Shown: positions 7,713 through 15,333 of the stretch, one piece after another
Numbering within the stretch: position 1 is the first letter of the stretch
Layout of the letters: each line of letters begins with the position of its first letter
Assembly (NCBI RefSeq): GCF_000238355.1
Contig: NZ_AHCA01000024.1
Coordinates: 1 to 32,401 of the forward strand
Reading direction: 5' to 3'
DNA from: Pseudoalteromonas haloplanktis ATCC 14393
Lineage (GTDB): Bacteria > Pseudomonadota > Gammaproteobacteria > Enterobacterales > Alteromonadaceae
DNA length: 32,401 nucleotides
Notes under the pieces: model-generated
The model's database searches: none
Seen by the model: the letters and a program-made list of their open reading frames with translations, nothing else
Told to the model about the DNA's origin: nothing
Program-made: the position numbers and the translations under genes

Positions 7713-9110
7713 ATGAACAATAAAGAAAATGTATTATTAATTGTCATGGTTTGCTTTGTCGCAACAATTGGCGGTTTTTTATTTGGTTTTGATAGTGGTG
7801 TTATAAATGGCACTGTAGATGGCTTGCAAGCTGCATTTGGTTCAAGCAGTGCGGGCACAGGATTCAACGTATCAAGTATGTTGATTGGCTGCGCAATTGG
7901 TGCTTTTAGTGCCGGCCGATTAGCTGATAAATTTGGTCGCCGCCGAATCTTACTTGTTGCTGCTGTGTTTTTTATTATTAGTGCCTGGGGATCTGGGGTT
8001 GCAGATTCATCTTTAGAATTTGTGATCTATCGTATCTTAGGTGGTTTAGCTGTAGGTGCTGCATCAGTGATGACGCCAGCTTACATTAGCGAAATTGCTC
8101 CAGCACGATACAGAGGTACGCTGTCTACTTTACAACAAGTTGCAATCCTTTTTGGTCTGTTTAGTGCATTTGTTAGTAATTACTTTTTGGCAAACAGCGC
8201 TGGTGGTTCAACAGCGGTATTTTGGCTTGATTTAGAAACATGGCGTTGGATGTTTTGGGTTGAGCTAGTACCTGCAAGTTTATTTTTTATCGCTTTATTT
8301 TTTATCCCAGAAAGCCCACGTTATTTAATTATGGCGGGGAAAAAACAGGCTGCAATAAATGTACTGTCTCGCTTATATGGTTCTGAGTCAGCGCAATCAA
8401 AACATGACGAGATAGCAGCTTCACTTGCTGTTGATAAACACCAACCAAAACTTTCTGATTTAATTGATAAATCTAAAAACAAATTACGCCCAATTGTATG
8501 GGTGGGTATTGGTCTTGCTACATTCCAGCAATTAGTCGGTATCAATGTGGTTTTTTATTATGGAGCAGTGCTTTGGCAAGCGGCAGGTTTTACAGAGTCT
8601 GATGCATTACTCATTAATATAATCAGCGGCATGGTCAGTATTTTAGCGGTATTTATTACTATGTACTTTATTGACAAAGTAGGTCGAAAGCCATTTCTAC
8701 TGATTGGCTCTGTCGGCATGACAGTTACGCTTTCGATTATGGTTTACGCTTTTTTAAACGCAGAAACTGGCGCATCGGGAAACTTAGAGTTGGGTGATCA
8801 AGGTATTGTTGCTTTGATAGCTGCAAACGCATACGTGTTTTTCTTTAACTTATCGTGGGGCCCTGTTATGTGGGTCATGTTAGGTGAAATGTTTCCTAAC
8901 CAAATCCGCGGCTCAGGCCTTGCGGTCGCAGGTTTTGCACAGTGGATCGCCAACTTCTTAATTACTTGGTCATTCCCAATTATGCTTACTGGTATTGGTT
9001 TAGCAGGGGCTTATGGTTTTTACGCAATTTGCGCGCTAATTTCGGTGGTATTTGTATTTAAGTTCTTAAATGAAACGAAAGGCAAAGAACTCGAAGAGAT
9101 GGGTGGGTAA
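7713..9110 (+). CDS. MFS sugar-porter family transporter
   Basis: This 465-residue, 12-helix inner-membrane protein belongs to the sugar porter branch of the major facilitator superfamily (XylE/GLUT type). Diagnostic motifs are all visible: GFLFGFDSGVING in helix 1, GRLADKFGRRR (from residue 68) between helices 2 and 3, PESPRYL (from P199) after helix 6, QQLVGINVVFYYG (from Q272) in helix 7, DKVGRKP after helix 8 and NETKGKELEE at the C-terminus. These proteins usually run as sugar:H+ symporters. The ATG at 7713 follows GGA. It lies 174 bp after the first sulfatase and 102 bp before the second, all on one strand. In this locus the likely cargo is L-rhamnose, a uronate or a short oligosaccharide; the sequence alone does not decide which. 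Confidence 0.9.
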   Translation: MNNKENVLLIVMVCFVATIGGFLFGFDSGVINGTVDGLQAAFGSSSAGTGFNVSSMLIGCAIGAFSAGRLADKFGRRRILLVAAVFFIISAWGSGVADSSLEFVIYRILGGLAVGAASVMTPAYISEIAPARYRGTLSTLQQVAILFGLFSAFVSNYFLANSAGGSTAVFWLDLETWRWMFWVELVPASLFFIALFFIPESPRYLIMAGKKQAAINVLSRLYGSESAQSKHDEIAASLAVDKHQPKLSDLIDKSKNKLRPIVWVGIGLATFQQLVGINVVFYYGAVLWQAAGFTESDALLINIISGMVSILAVFITMYFIDKVGRKPFLLIGSVGMTVTLSIMVYAFLNAETGASGNLELGDQGIVALIAANAYVFFFNLSWGPVMWVMLGEMFPNQIRGSGLAVAGFAQWIANFLITWSFPIMLTGIGLAGAYGFYAICALISVVFVFKFLNETKGKELEEMGG

Positions 9111-9212
9111 TTCTATATATTTCAGATAACAATGTGGGGCTAATGAAACCCAAGTCCCACCTTTTGACCCACAATGACATTTATAGTCAGATAATTATAA
9201 GCTAGGAAAAAT

Positions 9213-10688
9213 ATGAAATTACATACTATATTCATTTCTTTATGCGTTATGTTATTGAGTGCCTGTGGTGGAAAAACCAATACTTCTGCTGTTGAGTCAC
9301 CGCAAACGTCTACGTTGAAAAAGCCAAACATTTTAATGATTGTAGTTGATGACTTAGGTTGGTCTGACGTAGGTTACAATCAAACTACTGACTTATTTGA
9401 AACCCCCAATATTGATGAGCTATCAAAGCAAAGCTTACGTTTTGATCAAGCTTATGCGGGAGCAGCAAATTGTGCACCTAGTCGTGCGGTTTTAATGTCT
9501 GGCCAATATGGTCCACGCCATGGTGTTTATACGGTCTCTCCATCGACGAGAGGAAATGAGAAGACGCGTAAATTAATTCCAATTAAGAATAAGCGTGGGC
9601 TAAACCTAGAAGTAATTACATTGGCTGAATCGTTAAAAGCAGCGGGTTATGCGACGGGTCACTTTGGAAAATGGCATTTGGGAGCAGATCCGGATAAACA
9701 AGGCTTTGACACAAATATTGCTGGTAGCCACCAAGGGATGACCTTTCATTATTTTAGTCCTTATAAATTACCTAATATTGAAGATGGACCAAAAGGAGAG
9801 TACCTAACAGACCGCTTGACTACAGAAGTAATTGATTGGGTAAAATCTAAAAAGAATGAGCCATTTTTTGCATACCTACCTTATTATACTGTACATACCC
9901 CATTTCAAGCGGTCGCTGATACTGTAAAAAAATATCAGGATAAAGGTATCAAAGATATAAAACAGGCAACTTATGCGGCGATGGTAGAGTCGATGGATAC
10001 TAATGTTGGCCGTATATTGTCGATGCTTGAGGCTGAAAACTTAGCTGATGATACCCTCGTTATTTTCACCTCTGACAATGGTGGTTACCGCATGTCATCA
10101 TTTCCTTCACCATTAAGAGCAGGTAAGGGCTCTTATTATGATGGGGGATTACGTGTTCCTTTATTGGTTCGTTGGCCTGATGTGATAACTCCCAATATTG
10201 ATCAGACACCAGTTATTAATGCCGATTTTTATCCAACACTTTTGAGCTTTGCTAATGCTGAGCAACCAGACCAAGAGTTGGATGGAATGGATCTGAGCTC
10301 ACTACTACTAGGAAACGAAACAATTACATCTCGTGATTTGTTTTGGCATTTTCCTATTTATCTTCAAGCACATCACGCTTTAACTGACCAAGGACAAGAT
10401 CCCTTATTTAGAACTCGCCCCGGCAGTGCTATTAGAAGCGGTAATTGGAAACTAATTCAATATTATGAAAATAATGAATTTGAATTGTACGATCTTGCTA
10501 CTGACCAAGGTGAAACGGTGAATTTAGTTAACAGTGCGCCTGAAAAGTTTAAAGAGCTTAAAACAAAGCTACTAAATTGGCAGCAACAAATTGGTGCTGA
10601 TATACCTACGCAATTAAACCCCAAGTACGATGCTCAGTTTAATGAGCAATTAATTGCTGAGAAGTTATTGCAAATTAAAGAGCAGTAA
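9213..10688 (+). CDS. Type I sulfatase lipoprotein
   Basis: The 491-residue protein is a second S1 sulfatase, distinct from the one at 6072. It has a lipobox LLSAC (C18), so it is a periplasmic or surface lipoprotein. D46-D47 in MIVVDDLGWSD bind the metal, C87 in NCAPSRAVLMSG is the formylglycine precursor, K153 and H155 lie in FGKWHLG, and D288-N289 in TSDNGGY complete the core. The GKWHLGADPDKQGFD stretch places it with the arylsulfatase A/galactosamine-6-sulfatase-like group. Like all such enzymes it needs a maturation factor (FGE or anSME), which is not in the window. The ATG at 9213 follows AGGAAAA. The pairing of two different S1 types suggests that at least two sulfate positions on the polymer must be cleared. 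Confidence 0.91.
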   Translation: MKLHTIFISLCVMLLSACGGKTNTSAVESPQTSTLKKPNILMIVVDDLGWSDVGYNQTTDLFETPNIDELSKQSLRFDQAYAGAANCAPSRAVLMSGQYGPRHGVYTVSPSTRGNEKTRKLIPIKNKRGLNLEVITLAESLKAAGYATGHFGKWHLGADPDKQGFDTNIAGSHQGMTFHYFSPYKLPNIEDGPKGEYLTDRLTTEVIDWVKSKKNEPFFAYLPYYTVHTPFQAVADTVKKYQDKGIKDIKQATYAAMVESMDTNVGRILSMLEAENLADDTLVIFTSDNGGYRMSSFPSPLRAGKGSYYDGGLRVPLLVRWPDVITPNIDQTPVINADFYPTLLSFANAEQPDQELDGMDLSSLLLGNETITSRDLFWHFPIYLQAHHALTDQGQDPLFRTRPGSAIRSGNWKLIQYYENNEFELYDLATDQGETVNLVNSAPEKFKELKTKLLNWQQQIGADIPTQLNPKYDAQFNEQLIAEKLLQIKEQ

Positions 10689-10712
10689 ACCGACAAAATA
10701 TTAATTTACAAT

Positions 10713-10777
10713 ATGTGGTAACACACTAAAAATCGATGATGCTTATCTCATTGTGATATAGGATTTTGTTACCACAT
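10713..10777. repeat. 11-bp perfect inverted repeat upstream of the BNR_4 gene
   Basis: ATGTGGTAACA at 10713-10723 and its exact complement TGTTACCACAT at 10767-10777 are separated by 43 bp in the 155-bp gap between the second sulfatase and the BNR_4 gene. There is no T run, so it is unlikely to be a terminator. It may be a pair of operator half-sites or a long-loop RNA hairpin. Confidence 0.6.
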
Positions 10778-10843
10778 TTATATCTTGTAGCTTAAATAGA
10801 TAACGATATTTAACAGATCTATTTAAATTTGAGAGAATTTATT

Positions 10844-12235
10844 ATGCACTTAAGGCGTACTAATCTTAAAGCTAAGTATATATTTCTTTGTAGCTTAGCC
10901 TTTTTATCTATTCTAGTGAGTTTTGCATCGCAATCACGTCAACATGAGCAAACAGTTACTTCAATAGCGATTGACCGTGTGTGGTCTGGGCATCGCATTA
11001 AACCTTATTTGTTAACTAGAGGGCAGCAACAGTTTGTTGCTTACTATGATGCAAATAGGCAAATGACGATTGCACACCGCCACCTAACTGGAAAATGGCG
11101 TTATTATAAAGTTGATAGTTGGCTTGGTTGGGATAGCCATAACTATGTCACGATGGAGTTAGATTCTGACGGGCATTTGCATGTAATGGGTAATATGCAT
11201 GCTGACCCTATTGAATATTTTCGTACTAGCGAGCCTTTGAATGTTCGTTCACTGAAACGTATCGATGTTATGGCTGATGAGGCATTAGAGCAAAGAATGA
11301 CCTATCCAATATTTTTGTTAAATAAGAATAATGAGCTAATTGCTAAGTATCGGGATGGTGGCAGTGGTAACGGAAATGAAATCTATAATATCTATGACAC
11401 TAAATCAAAAACTTGGTCGCGTTTGCATGCAAATAAATTTCTAGATGGTGAAGGGAAGATGAGTGGCTATTTTGAAGGGCCAACGCTAGGCCCTGACGGA
11501 ATGTTTCACCTCATTTGGGTATGGAGAAATACCCCTAATGCAGCGACTAACCATAGTCTATCTTATGCAAAGAGTCCTGATCTCGTTAATTGGCAGGATT
11601 CAAATGGGCAAAAGTTAGCGTTACCCATTACTTTAAAAATGACAGAAGTTGTTGATCCTGTCCCTCCGCTTGGAGGCATGATCAATGGGAATGTTAAGTT
11701 AGGGTTTGATCAGCAGAAAAAGCCAATAATTGTTTATCATAAATATGATGATAACGGTGATACACAAATCTATATTGCTCGTAAAAGCAGCTCAGATGAC
11801 TGGGAAAGCAAAAAGATTAGTGATTGGAAGGGCTTTAGATGGGACTTTGGCGGGCACGGTTCACTAGGTCGTTTTATGGTTAAACCTTATACACCGCAAG
11901 TGATAGATGAACAGACATTAGGTGTTACGGTTAGACGTGAAGATGTTGTTATGCGCTTTATAGTAGATGCTAATAGCTTAGAGACAGTTAAAGTTGAAAA
12001 AGCAGATATCTTTCCTCCGATGATTGAAAAGCAAACTTTAGCTGCTAATAAGCATCTTGCAAAAGATAAAACTATAAAGCTAGAGCACCATGTTTTTGAA
12101 GGACAGGGTGATTCAAGCTCAAATGGCAAAAAATATTACCTATCATGGCAAAGCCAGCCAGGCAACAGAGATAAAGCTCATAGTGTGATTACTGAACCGA
12201 GTGTTTTACTTTTAAATGAAATAGCTCAGCCTTAG
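10844..12235 (+). CDS. BNR_4 seven-bladed beta-propeller; candidate PL25/PL24-type lyase or GH145-like enzyme
   Basis: The start is taken as the ATG at 10844, which has GAGAG eight bases upstream; a TTG at 10829 is in frame but precedes that site. The 463-residue protein has an N-terminal hydrophobic segment (residues ~13-28), then a propeller with the hallmark blocks VWSGHRIKPYLL (H50), QFVAYYDANRQMTIAHR, WDSHNYV (H99), GHLHVMGNMH (H119), KYRDGGSGNG and EGPTLGPDGMFHLIWVWR. This fold group includes ulvan lyases PL24 and PL25, the lyase family PL27 and alpha-rhamnosidase GH145. The H99/H119 spacing of 20 equals that I recall for the active-site histidines of the PL25 ulvan lyase, while H50 sits where I would expect the GH145 catalytic histidine. 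Context (sulfatases, rhamnosidases) favours ulvan-type lyase activity. The fold is firm, the reaction is not. Confidence 0.78.
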   Translation: MHLRRTNLKAKYIFLCSLAFLSILVSFASQSRQHEQTVTSIAIDRVWSGHRIKPYLLTRGQQQFVAYYDANRQMTIAHRHLTGKWRYYKVDSWLGWDSHNYVTMELDSDGHLHVMGNMHADPIEYFRTSEPLNVRSLKRIDVMADEALEQRMTYPIFLLNKNNELIAKYRDGGSGNGNEIYNIYDTKSKTWSRLHANKFLDGEGKMSGYFEGPTLGPDGMFHLIWVWRNTPNAATNHSLSYAKSPDLVNWQDSNGQKLALPITLKMTEVVDPVPPLGGMINGNVKLGFDQQKKPIIVYHKYDDNGDTQIYIARKSSSDDWESKKISDWKGFRWDFGGHGSLGRFMVKPYTPQVIDEQTLGVTVRREDVVMRFIVDANSLETVKVEKADIFPPMIEKQTLAANKHLAKDKTIKLEHHVFEGQGDSSSNGKKYYLSWQSQPGNRDKAHSVITEPSVLLLNEIAQP

Positions 12236-12258
12236 CTACACCGCTACTTAATAGCCTG

Positions 12259-12296
12259 AAAAGCCGCTAGTAAGTTACTTATTAGCGGCTTTTGAA
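12259..12296 (+). terminator. Strong hairpin terminator after the BNR_4 gene
   Basis: AAAAGCCGCTA (12259-12269) pairs with TAGCGGCTTTT (12283-12293), and the stem continues through GTAAG/CTTAT (one G-U) to a 3-nt loop, giving 16 pairs. A tails on the left and T residues on the right could allow termination in both directions. It closes the sulfatase-MFS-sulfatase-propeller unit. Confidence 0.9.
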
Positions 12297-12379
12297 TTAT
12301 AGGAGGATACATTACCTTTTAGAGCTTCATATAAAAATAAAACAAAAGCTAAATGTCACAGCTTGAGATTGGAAAAGTA

Positions 12380-12662
12380 TTGGGCTAACGATATAACTTG
12401 AATATAAATTCATTTCGACAGCAAGGTACATCTAGTCTTCGCCTATTTCAGATACGTCACGTCGCCAGCCCAAATATGATTTGGTGCTACCACATTGTGG
12501 TTCTGATTAAGCAAGTTATCAGTTATTGTATCCGAGCGCTAACGGTTGGTTGCCACTTCATAAGTCATTCGTCGTTTAACATTTAAATTGAGCCTCGTCA
12601 TTAACTTTATAGTTTTATAAAACGTTATTTTGAAGCCCTTTTCGTAAGTTCTTATATAACTA
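12380..12662 (-). pseudogene. IS3-family transposase (OrfB) remnant
   Basis: The gap 12236-12881 has no intact gene, but the minus strand from about 12662 reads continuously YIRTYEKGFKITFYKTIKLM, TRLNLNVKRRMTYEVATNR and a stop, then goes on in the same frame with DNLLNQNHNVVAPNHIWAGD and VTYLK. After another stop and a frame change it reads MYLAVEMNLYSSYIV to about 12380. The order K-MKRLNLKVK / NLLNQNF--APNQIWAGDVTYL / MYLA-VMDLYSR-IVG is the DDE integrase core of IS3-family OrfB, with the first catalytic Asp in AGDVTY. Stops, a frameshift and loss of both ends show it is dead. I see no terminal inverted repeats or target duplication. The segment 12663-12813 shows nothing I can assign. Confidence 0.85.
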
Positions 12663-12836
12663 GCGATAGCGATCAGTTGCAATTTGTCTTTTCTAAAGTA
12701 GATGAAACAGTTTGACCAAATTAAGTGTTAAGTATAGGTTAGTGAAAAGGTATAACTGTACTTCCCTCTCTAAGGTACGTCATGATTTGCTACCTTGCAA
12801 ACGTGAGATAACCGGAAAGACAGACCTATAGTGTTG

Positions 12837-12842
12837 TATAAT
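12837..12842 (+). promoter_or_regulatory. Possible -10 box for the sigma/anti-sigma unit
   Basis: A consensus TATAAT lies 40 bp before the sigma factor start. The matching -35 position (about 12814-12819, GGAAAG) is not sigma-70-like, so either the promoter is weak or the GGAAA is an ECF-type -35 used by another factor. Confidence 0.35.
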
Positions 12843-12881
12843 TATTAAGTCTCTTGTTATTGATGAAAATCGGATTGTATT

Positions 12882-13469
12882 TTGTTATTTAATAAAATAG
12901 TGAAACTTGAACCTTCTGCTAGCAAAGCGTTATGCTCTACTGACGCCAGCCGAGCACAACAGTTTAACGAGTTATTTGAAGCCGATAAAAATCGACTTTA
13001 TCGCTATATATATGCTTCAGTTTGGAATACTAGTGCTGCTGATGATATTTTTCAAGAAACCAGCTTAACCTTATGGAATGAATTCTCTAAATTTGAACTC
13101 GGAAGTGACTTTTCAAAATGGGCAACTTGCATTGCCTTTAATCGTATTAGAGCCTACAAACGCAAACAAAATAAATATCAGTTGGGATTAGAAGATGACT
13201 TATTACAAGAATTTAGTAATAACCTTTCTGTGCTAGAAGAGAATACGGTACCTCAAGAAACAAGATGGCGTTATTTAGAACATTGTCACAGTTTACTCTC
13301 TCCACCAATGCAGGAGATATATCAATATTTTTATAATCATAACTTAATGGCGCAAGAGATTGCAGATCAATCTGGCCGATCTATCTATGCTATTCGCAAG
13401 GCTATCCACAAATTAAGAAAAAAATTATTCGATTGTGTTGAGCAAAAAATTAGCGGAGATGAGAAATGA
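12882..13469 (+). CDS. ECF-type RNA polymerase sigma factor
   Basis: The 195-residue protein has only the sigma-2 and sigma-4 regions of an extracytoplasmic-function sigma factor. Sigma-2 spans ~28-95 and contains LYRYIYASVWNTSAADDIFQ and ETSLTLWNEF, with the FSKWATCIAFNRIR helix that melts the -10 region. Sigma-4 spans ~135-188 with a helix-turn-helix in AQEIADQSGRSIYAIRKAIH. The pattern resembles the group I know mainly from Planctomycetes and Verrucomicrobia (Rhodopirellula/Verrucomicrobium-type sigma-70). The start is TTG at 12882 with GGA seven bases upstream; a GTG at 12900 is the alternative. Its stop overlaps the next start (ATGA at 13466-13469), so synthesis of sigma and its presumed inhibitor is coupled. 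It probably switches on part of this PUL. Confidence 0.88.
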   Translation: MLFNKIVKLEPSASKALCSTDASRAQQFNELFEADKNRLYRYIYASVWNTSAADDIFQETSLTLWNEFSKFELGSDFSKWATCIAFNRIRAYKRKQNKYQLGLEDDLLQEFSNNLSVLEENTVPQETRWRYLEHCHSLLSPPMQEIYQYFYNHNLMAQEIADQSGRSIYAIRKAIHKLRKKLFDCVEQKISGDEK

Positions 13470-15157
13470 AGAGAAGTGAAAAGTTTGCCGCTATCCGAGA
13501 AATAGCTGACGCAATAGGTACTAAAACAGCTACGCCCGAACAACAAAAAAAATTGTCACAATTACTTAAAGGCAATCTTGAAGCACAACAATTTTTTTAT
13601 GATTACATGAGTATGCACGCCCAATTACTCTCTGGTGCTGATAGTAATTTAGAATTTTCTTACAAACGCAAAGCTGAAACCGCCATCACAGAAGAGTTTG
13701 TGATTAGACGAAAAGACAACGCAGATATCATTAACGACATAAATATAGATGCAAGTAAGTTACAGCAAAAAACAGTTTCACCATTAAATACCTTGGCAGA
13801 TCTAAGTAATGCACAACCACAAAAAACTCCTAATAAGCTGTTAAAATTCTGGATAATACTCACCGCACTAACCTTTTTACTATTCTTAGTTTGGCAATCA
13901 TTTAATCAAAACACTTTGCCAGTTATTGCAGAAATTGAACAAGGAAAAATTTCCATTATTGGTCAGGGGAGAATCGAAAACTCGCAGCTATTTTCGGGCG
14001 AATACCAAGTTGAACAAGACGCCGGTTTAATACTAGCCAGTGGTGACAAGTTGCGCTTAACCGCTCATACCCATATTAAGTTTTTTAATCACAATGAAAT
14101 ACTCCTAACTCAAGGAAAATTGATCATTGAGCCAGTATCAAATAACAATATTATTCTTCATGGCCCCAATTTTACCTTACACTCAAATGGTGGTTCGCTT
14201 ACTATCGACTTAACTCAAGCGCATCTCAATCCCATCATCCAAAGTAGCGATAACACCTTATTAATTCCTAGCCGTTGGCAACCTAAACATTTTTGGAGTT
14301 TTGATAGCCAAAGTGATCGCGCGATTGATTCAGCGGGCGGAGCAACAGGCATTCCCTCGACAGGAACCTTGCGAACAAAGGGACTAGTAGGACAAGGGGC
14401 ATTTATTTTTGATAATAGCGCCAATGCAAGAATAGATGTTGGCTCAGGTGGAGGTACAGCACCAGCGACAGGATCTTTTTCGGTTACAGATGGCGTTACC
14501 ATTGAAGCGCTGATCCGCCCTGAGTATTCAGGCAAGTTTAAAGAAATAGATGTTATCTTTCGAAAAGATAAGGGCGATAATGAACTTCGCATGCTGCTCA
14601 GCTTTCAGCATGATCAAGGTAAAAACTACCTGCGACCGGAAGGTCAATTTAACGAAAGTTTAAGTTTTGGTCTTTACATTGTTGGCCAAGGCTATCATGA
14701 ATTAAAGCTACCACTGGATGGACTCAAAGGGCGCCCGACATTAGCGCAACTAAAACAAGGTCATTTTCATCATGTTGTGGCCAGTTACAATGTAAGCACA
14801 GGTTTAAAAGCCATCTATATAAATGGTGAACGACTTGCAAGTTACCAATATCCACCAGGGTCAAAAATTCTAAGTGGTGGTCCAGGACAGGCTTCTATCG
14901 GTAATAATCCAGCAGAGTCTCGTTGGGCGGTGGAGGCTTTTTCAGGCATTATTGATGAAGTTGCATTTTACGATTTTGCTTTACCTTCAATGTCAATAAA
15001 TCAGCACTTCAAAAATGCCCTAAAAGGGCATAACTACTTTAGTTTACTGCAAAGTGCTGACCCACTCCCCAAAACAACCCAATTACCCTTACCTATGCGA
15101 TCTACACTTGAACTTGATAGATTAACGGGATTACCACTACAACTTACATCACAATAA
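13466..15157 (+). CDS. FecR-LamG membrane protein, presumed anti-sigma factor and sugar sensor
   Basis: The 563-residue protein has three parts. Residues 1-~120 are cytoplasmic and begin with a zinc-less anti-sigma-like helical region (KRSEKFAAIREIADAIG, LEAQQFFYDYMSM). A single membrane helix follows at ~127-146 (FWIILTALTFLLFLVW). The periplasmic side has a FecR-type beta region (~150-245, with LASGDKLRLTAHTHIKFF) and then a LamG/concanavalin-like domain (~270-520) with HFWSFDS, GVTIEALIRPEYSG, HHVVASYNVSTG and GIIDEVAFYDFAL. This FecR+LamG layout beside an ECF sigma factor is typical of Planctomycetes/Verrucomicrobia. LamG domains often bind glycans, so ligand binding could release the sigma factor. 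That mechanism is inference. The ATG at 13466 overlaps the sigma stop, and a terminator-like hairpin follows. Confidence 0.82.
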   Translation: MKRSEKFAAIREIADAIGTKTATPEQQKKLSQLLKGNLEAQQFFYDYMSMHAQLLSGADSNLEFSYKRKAETAITEEFVIRRKDNADIINDINIDASKLQQKTVSPLNTLADLSNAQPQKTPNKLLKFWIILTALTFLLFLVWQSFNQNTLPVIAEIEQGKISIIGQGRIENSQLFSGEYQVEQDAGLILASGDKLRLTAHTHIKFFNHNEILLTQGKLIIEPVSNNNIILHGPNFTLHSNGGSLTIDLTQAHLNPIIQSSDNTLLIPSRWQPKHFWSFDSQSDRAIDSAGGATGIPSTGTLRTKGLVGQGAFIFDNSANARIDVGSGGGTAPATGSFSVTDGVTIEALIRPEYSGKFKEIDVIFRKDKGDNELRMLLSFQHDQGKNYLRPEGQFNESLSFGLYIVGQGYHELKLPLDGLKGRPTLAQLKQGHFHHVVASYNVSTGLKAIYINGERLASYQYPPGSKILSGGPGQASIGNNPAESRWAVEAFSGIIDEVAFYDFALPSMSINQHFKNALKGHNYFSLLQSADPLPKTTQLPLPMRSTLELDRLTGLPLQLTSQ

Positions 15158-15181
15158 AACAATAGCGTTAAAATCACTTCT

Positions 15182-15215
15182 GCCAAGGCTTTACTCAAAA
15201 TCTTGGCTAGATTTT
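15182..15215 (+). terminator. Imperfect hairpin terminator after the anti-sigma gene
   Basis: GCCAAGGCTTT (15182-15192) pairs with AAAATCTTGGC (15197-15207), with one G-U and one mismatch, followed by T-rich sequence. It is part of the segment that is duplicated at 19369-19410, where the stem is perfect. Confidence 0.6.
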
Positions 15216-15225
15216 ATTAAAAATT

Positions 15226-15288
15226 AAAAAAAGGGTATCAATCCCTCATATTGGTGACTAAGTCTTATATACATTAAAGCATTTATAC
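15226..15288 (+). promoter_or_regulatory. Conserved upstream block, copy 1 (before the GH78-like gene)
   Basis: A ~63-bp block (starting AAAAAAAGGGTATCAATC and ending TTATATACATTAAA) is repeated at 19425-19488 with about one difference. It starts 108 bp before the GH78-like start codon. This copy has about 39 extra bases between the block and the shared ribosome-binding site AGGA. It probably holds the promoter and any regulator site; an ECF or sigma-70 -35/-10 pair could not be fixed with confidence. Confidence 0.55.
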
Positions 15289-15333
15289 ATCACAGCTAAC
15301 CATTGCTATGTAAAATGATAATTAGGACACCAA

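Noticed and set aside
12398..12586. Open plus-strand frame of 62 codons in the gap before the sigma gene
   Set aside because: It is the complement of the IS3 transposase remnant and has no ribosome-binding site or recognisable protein features.
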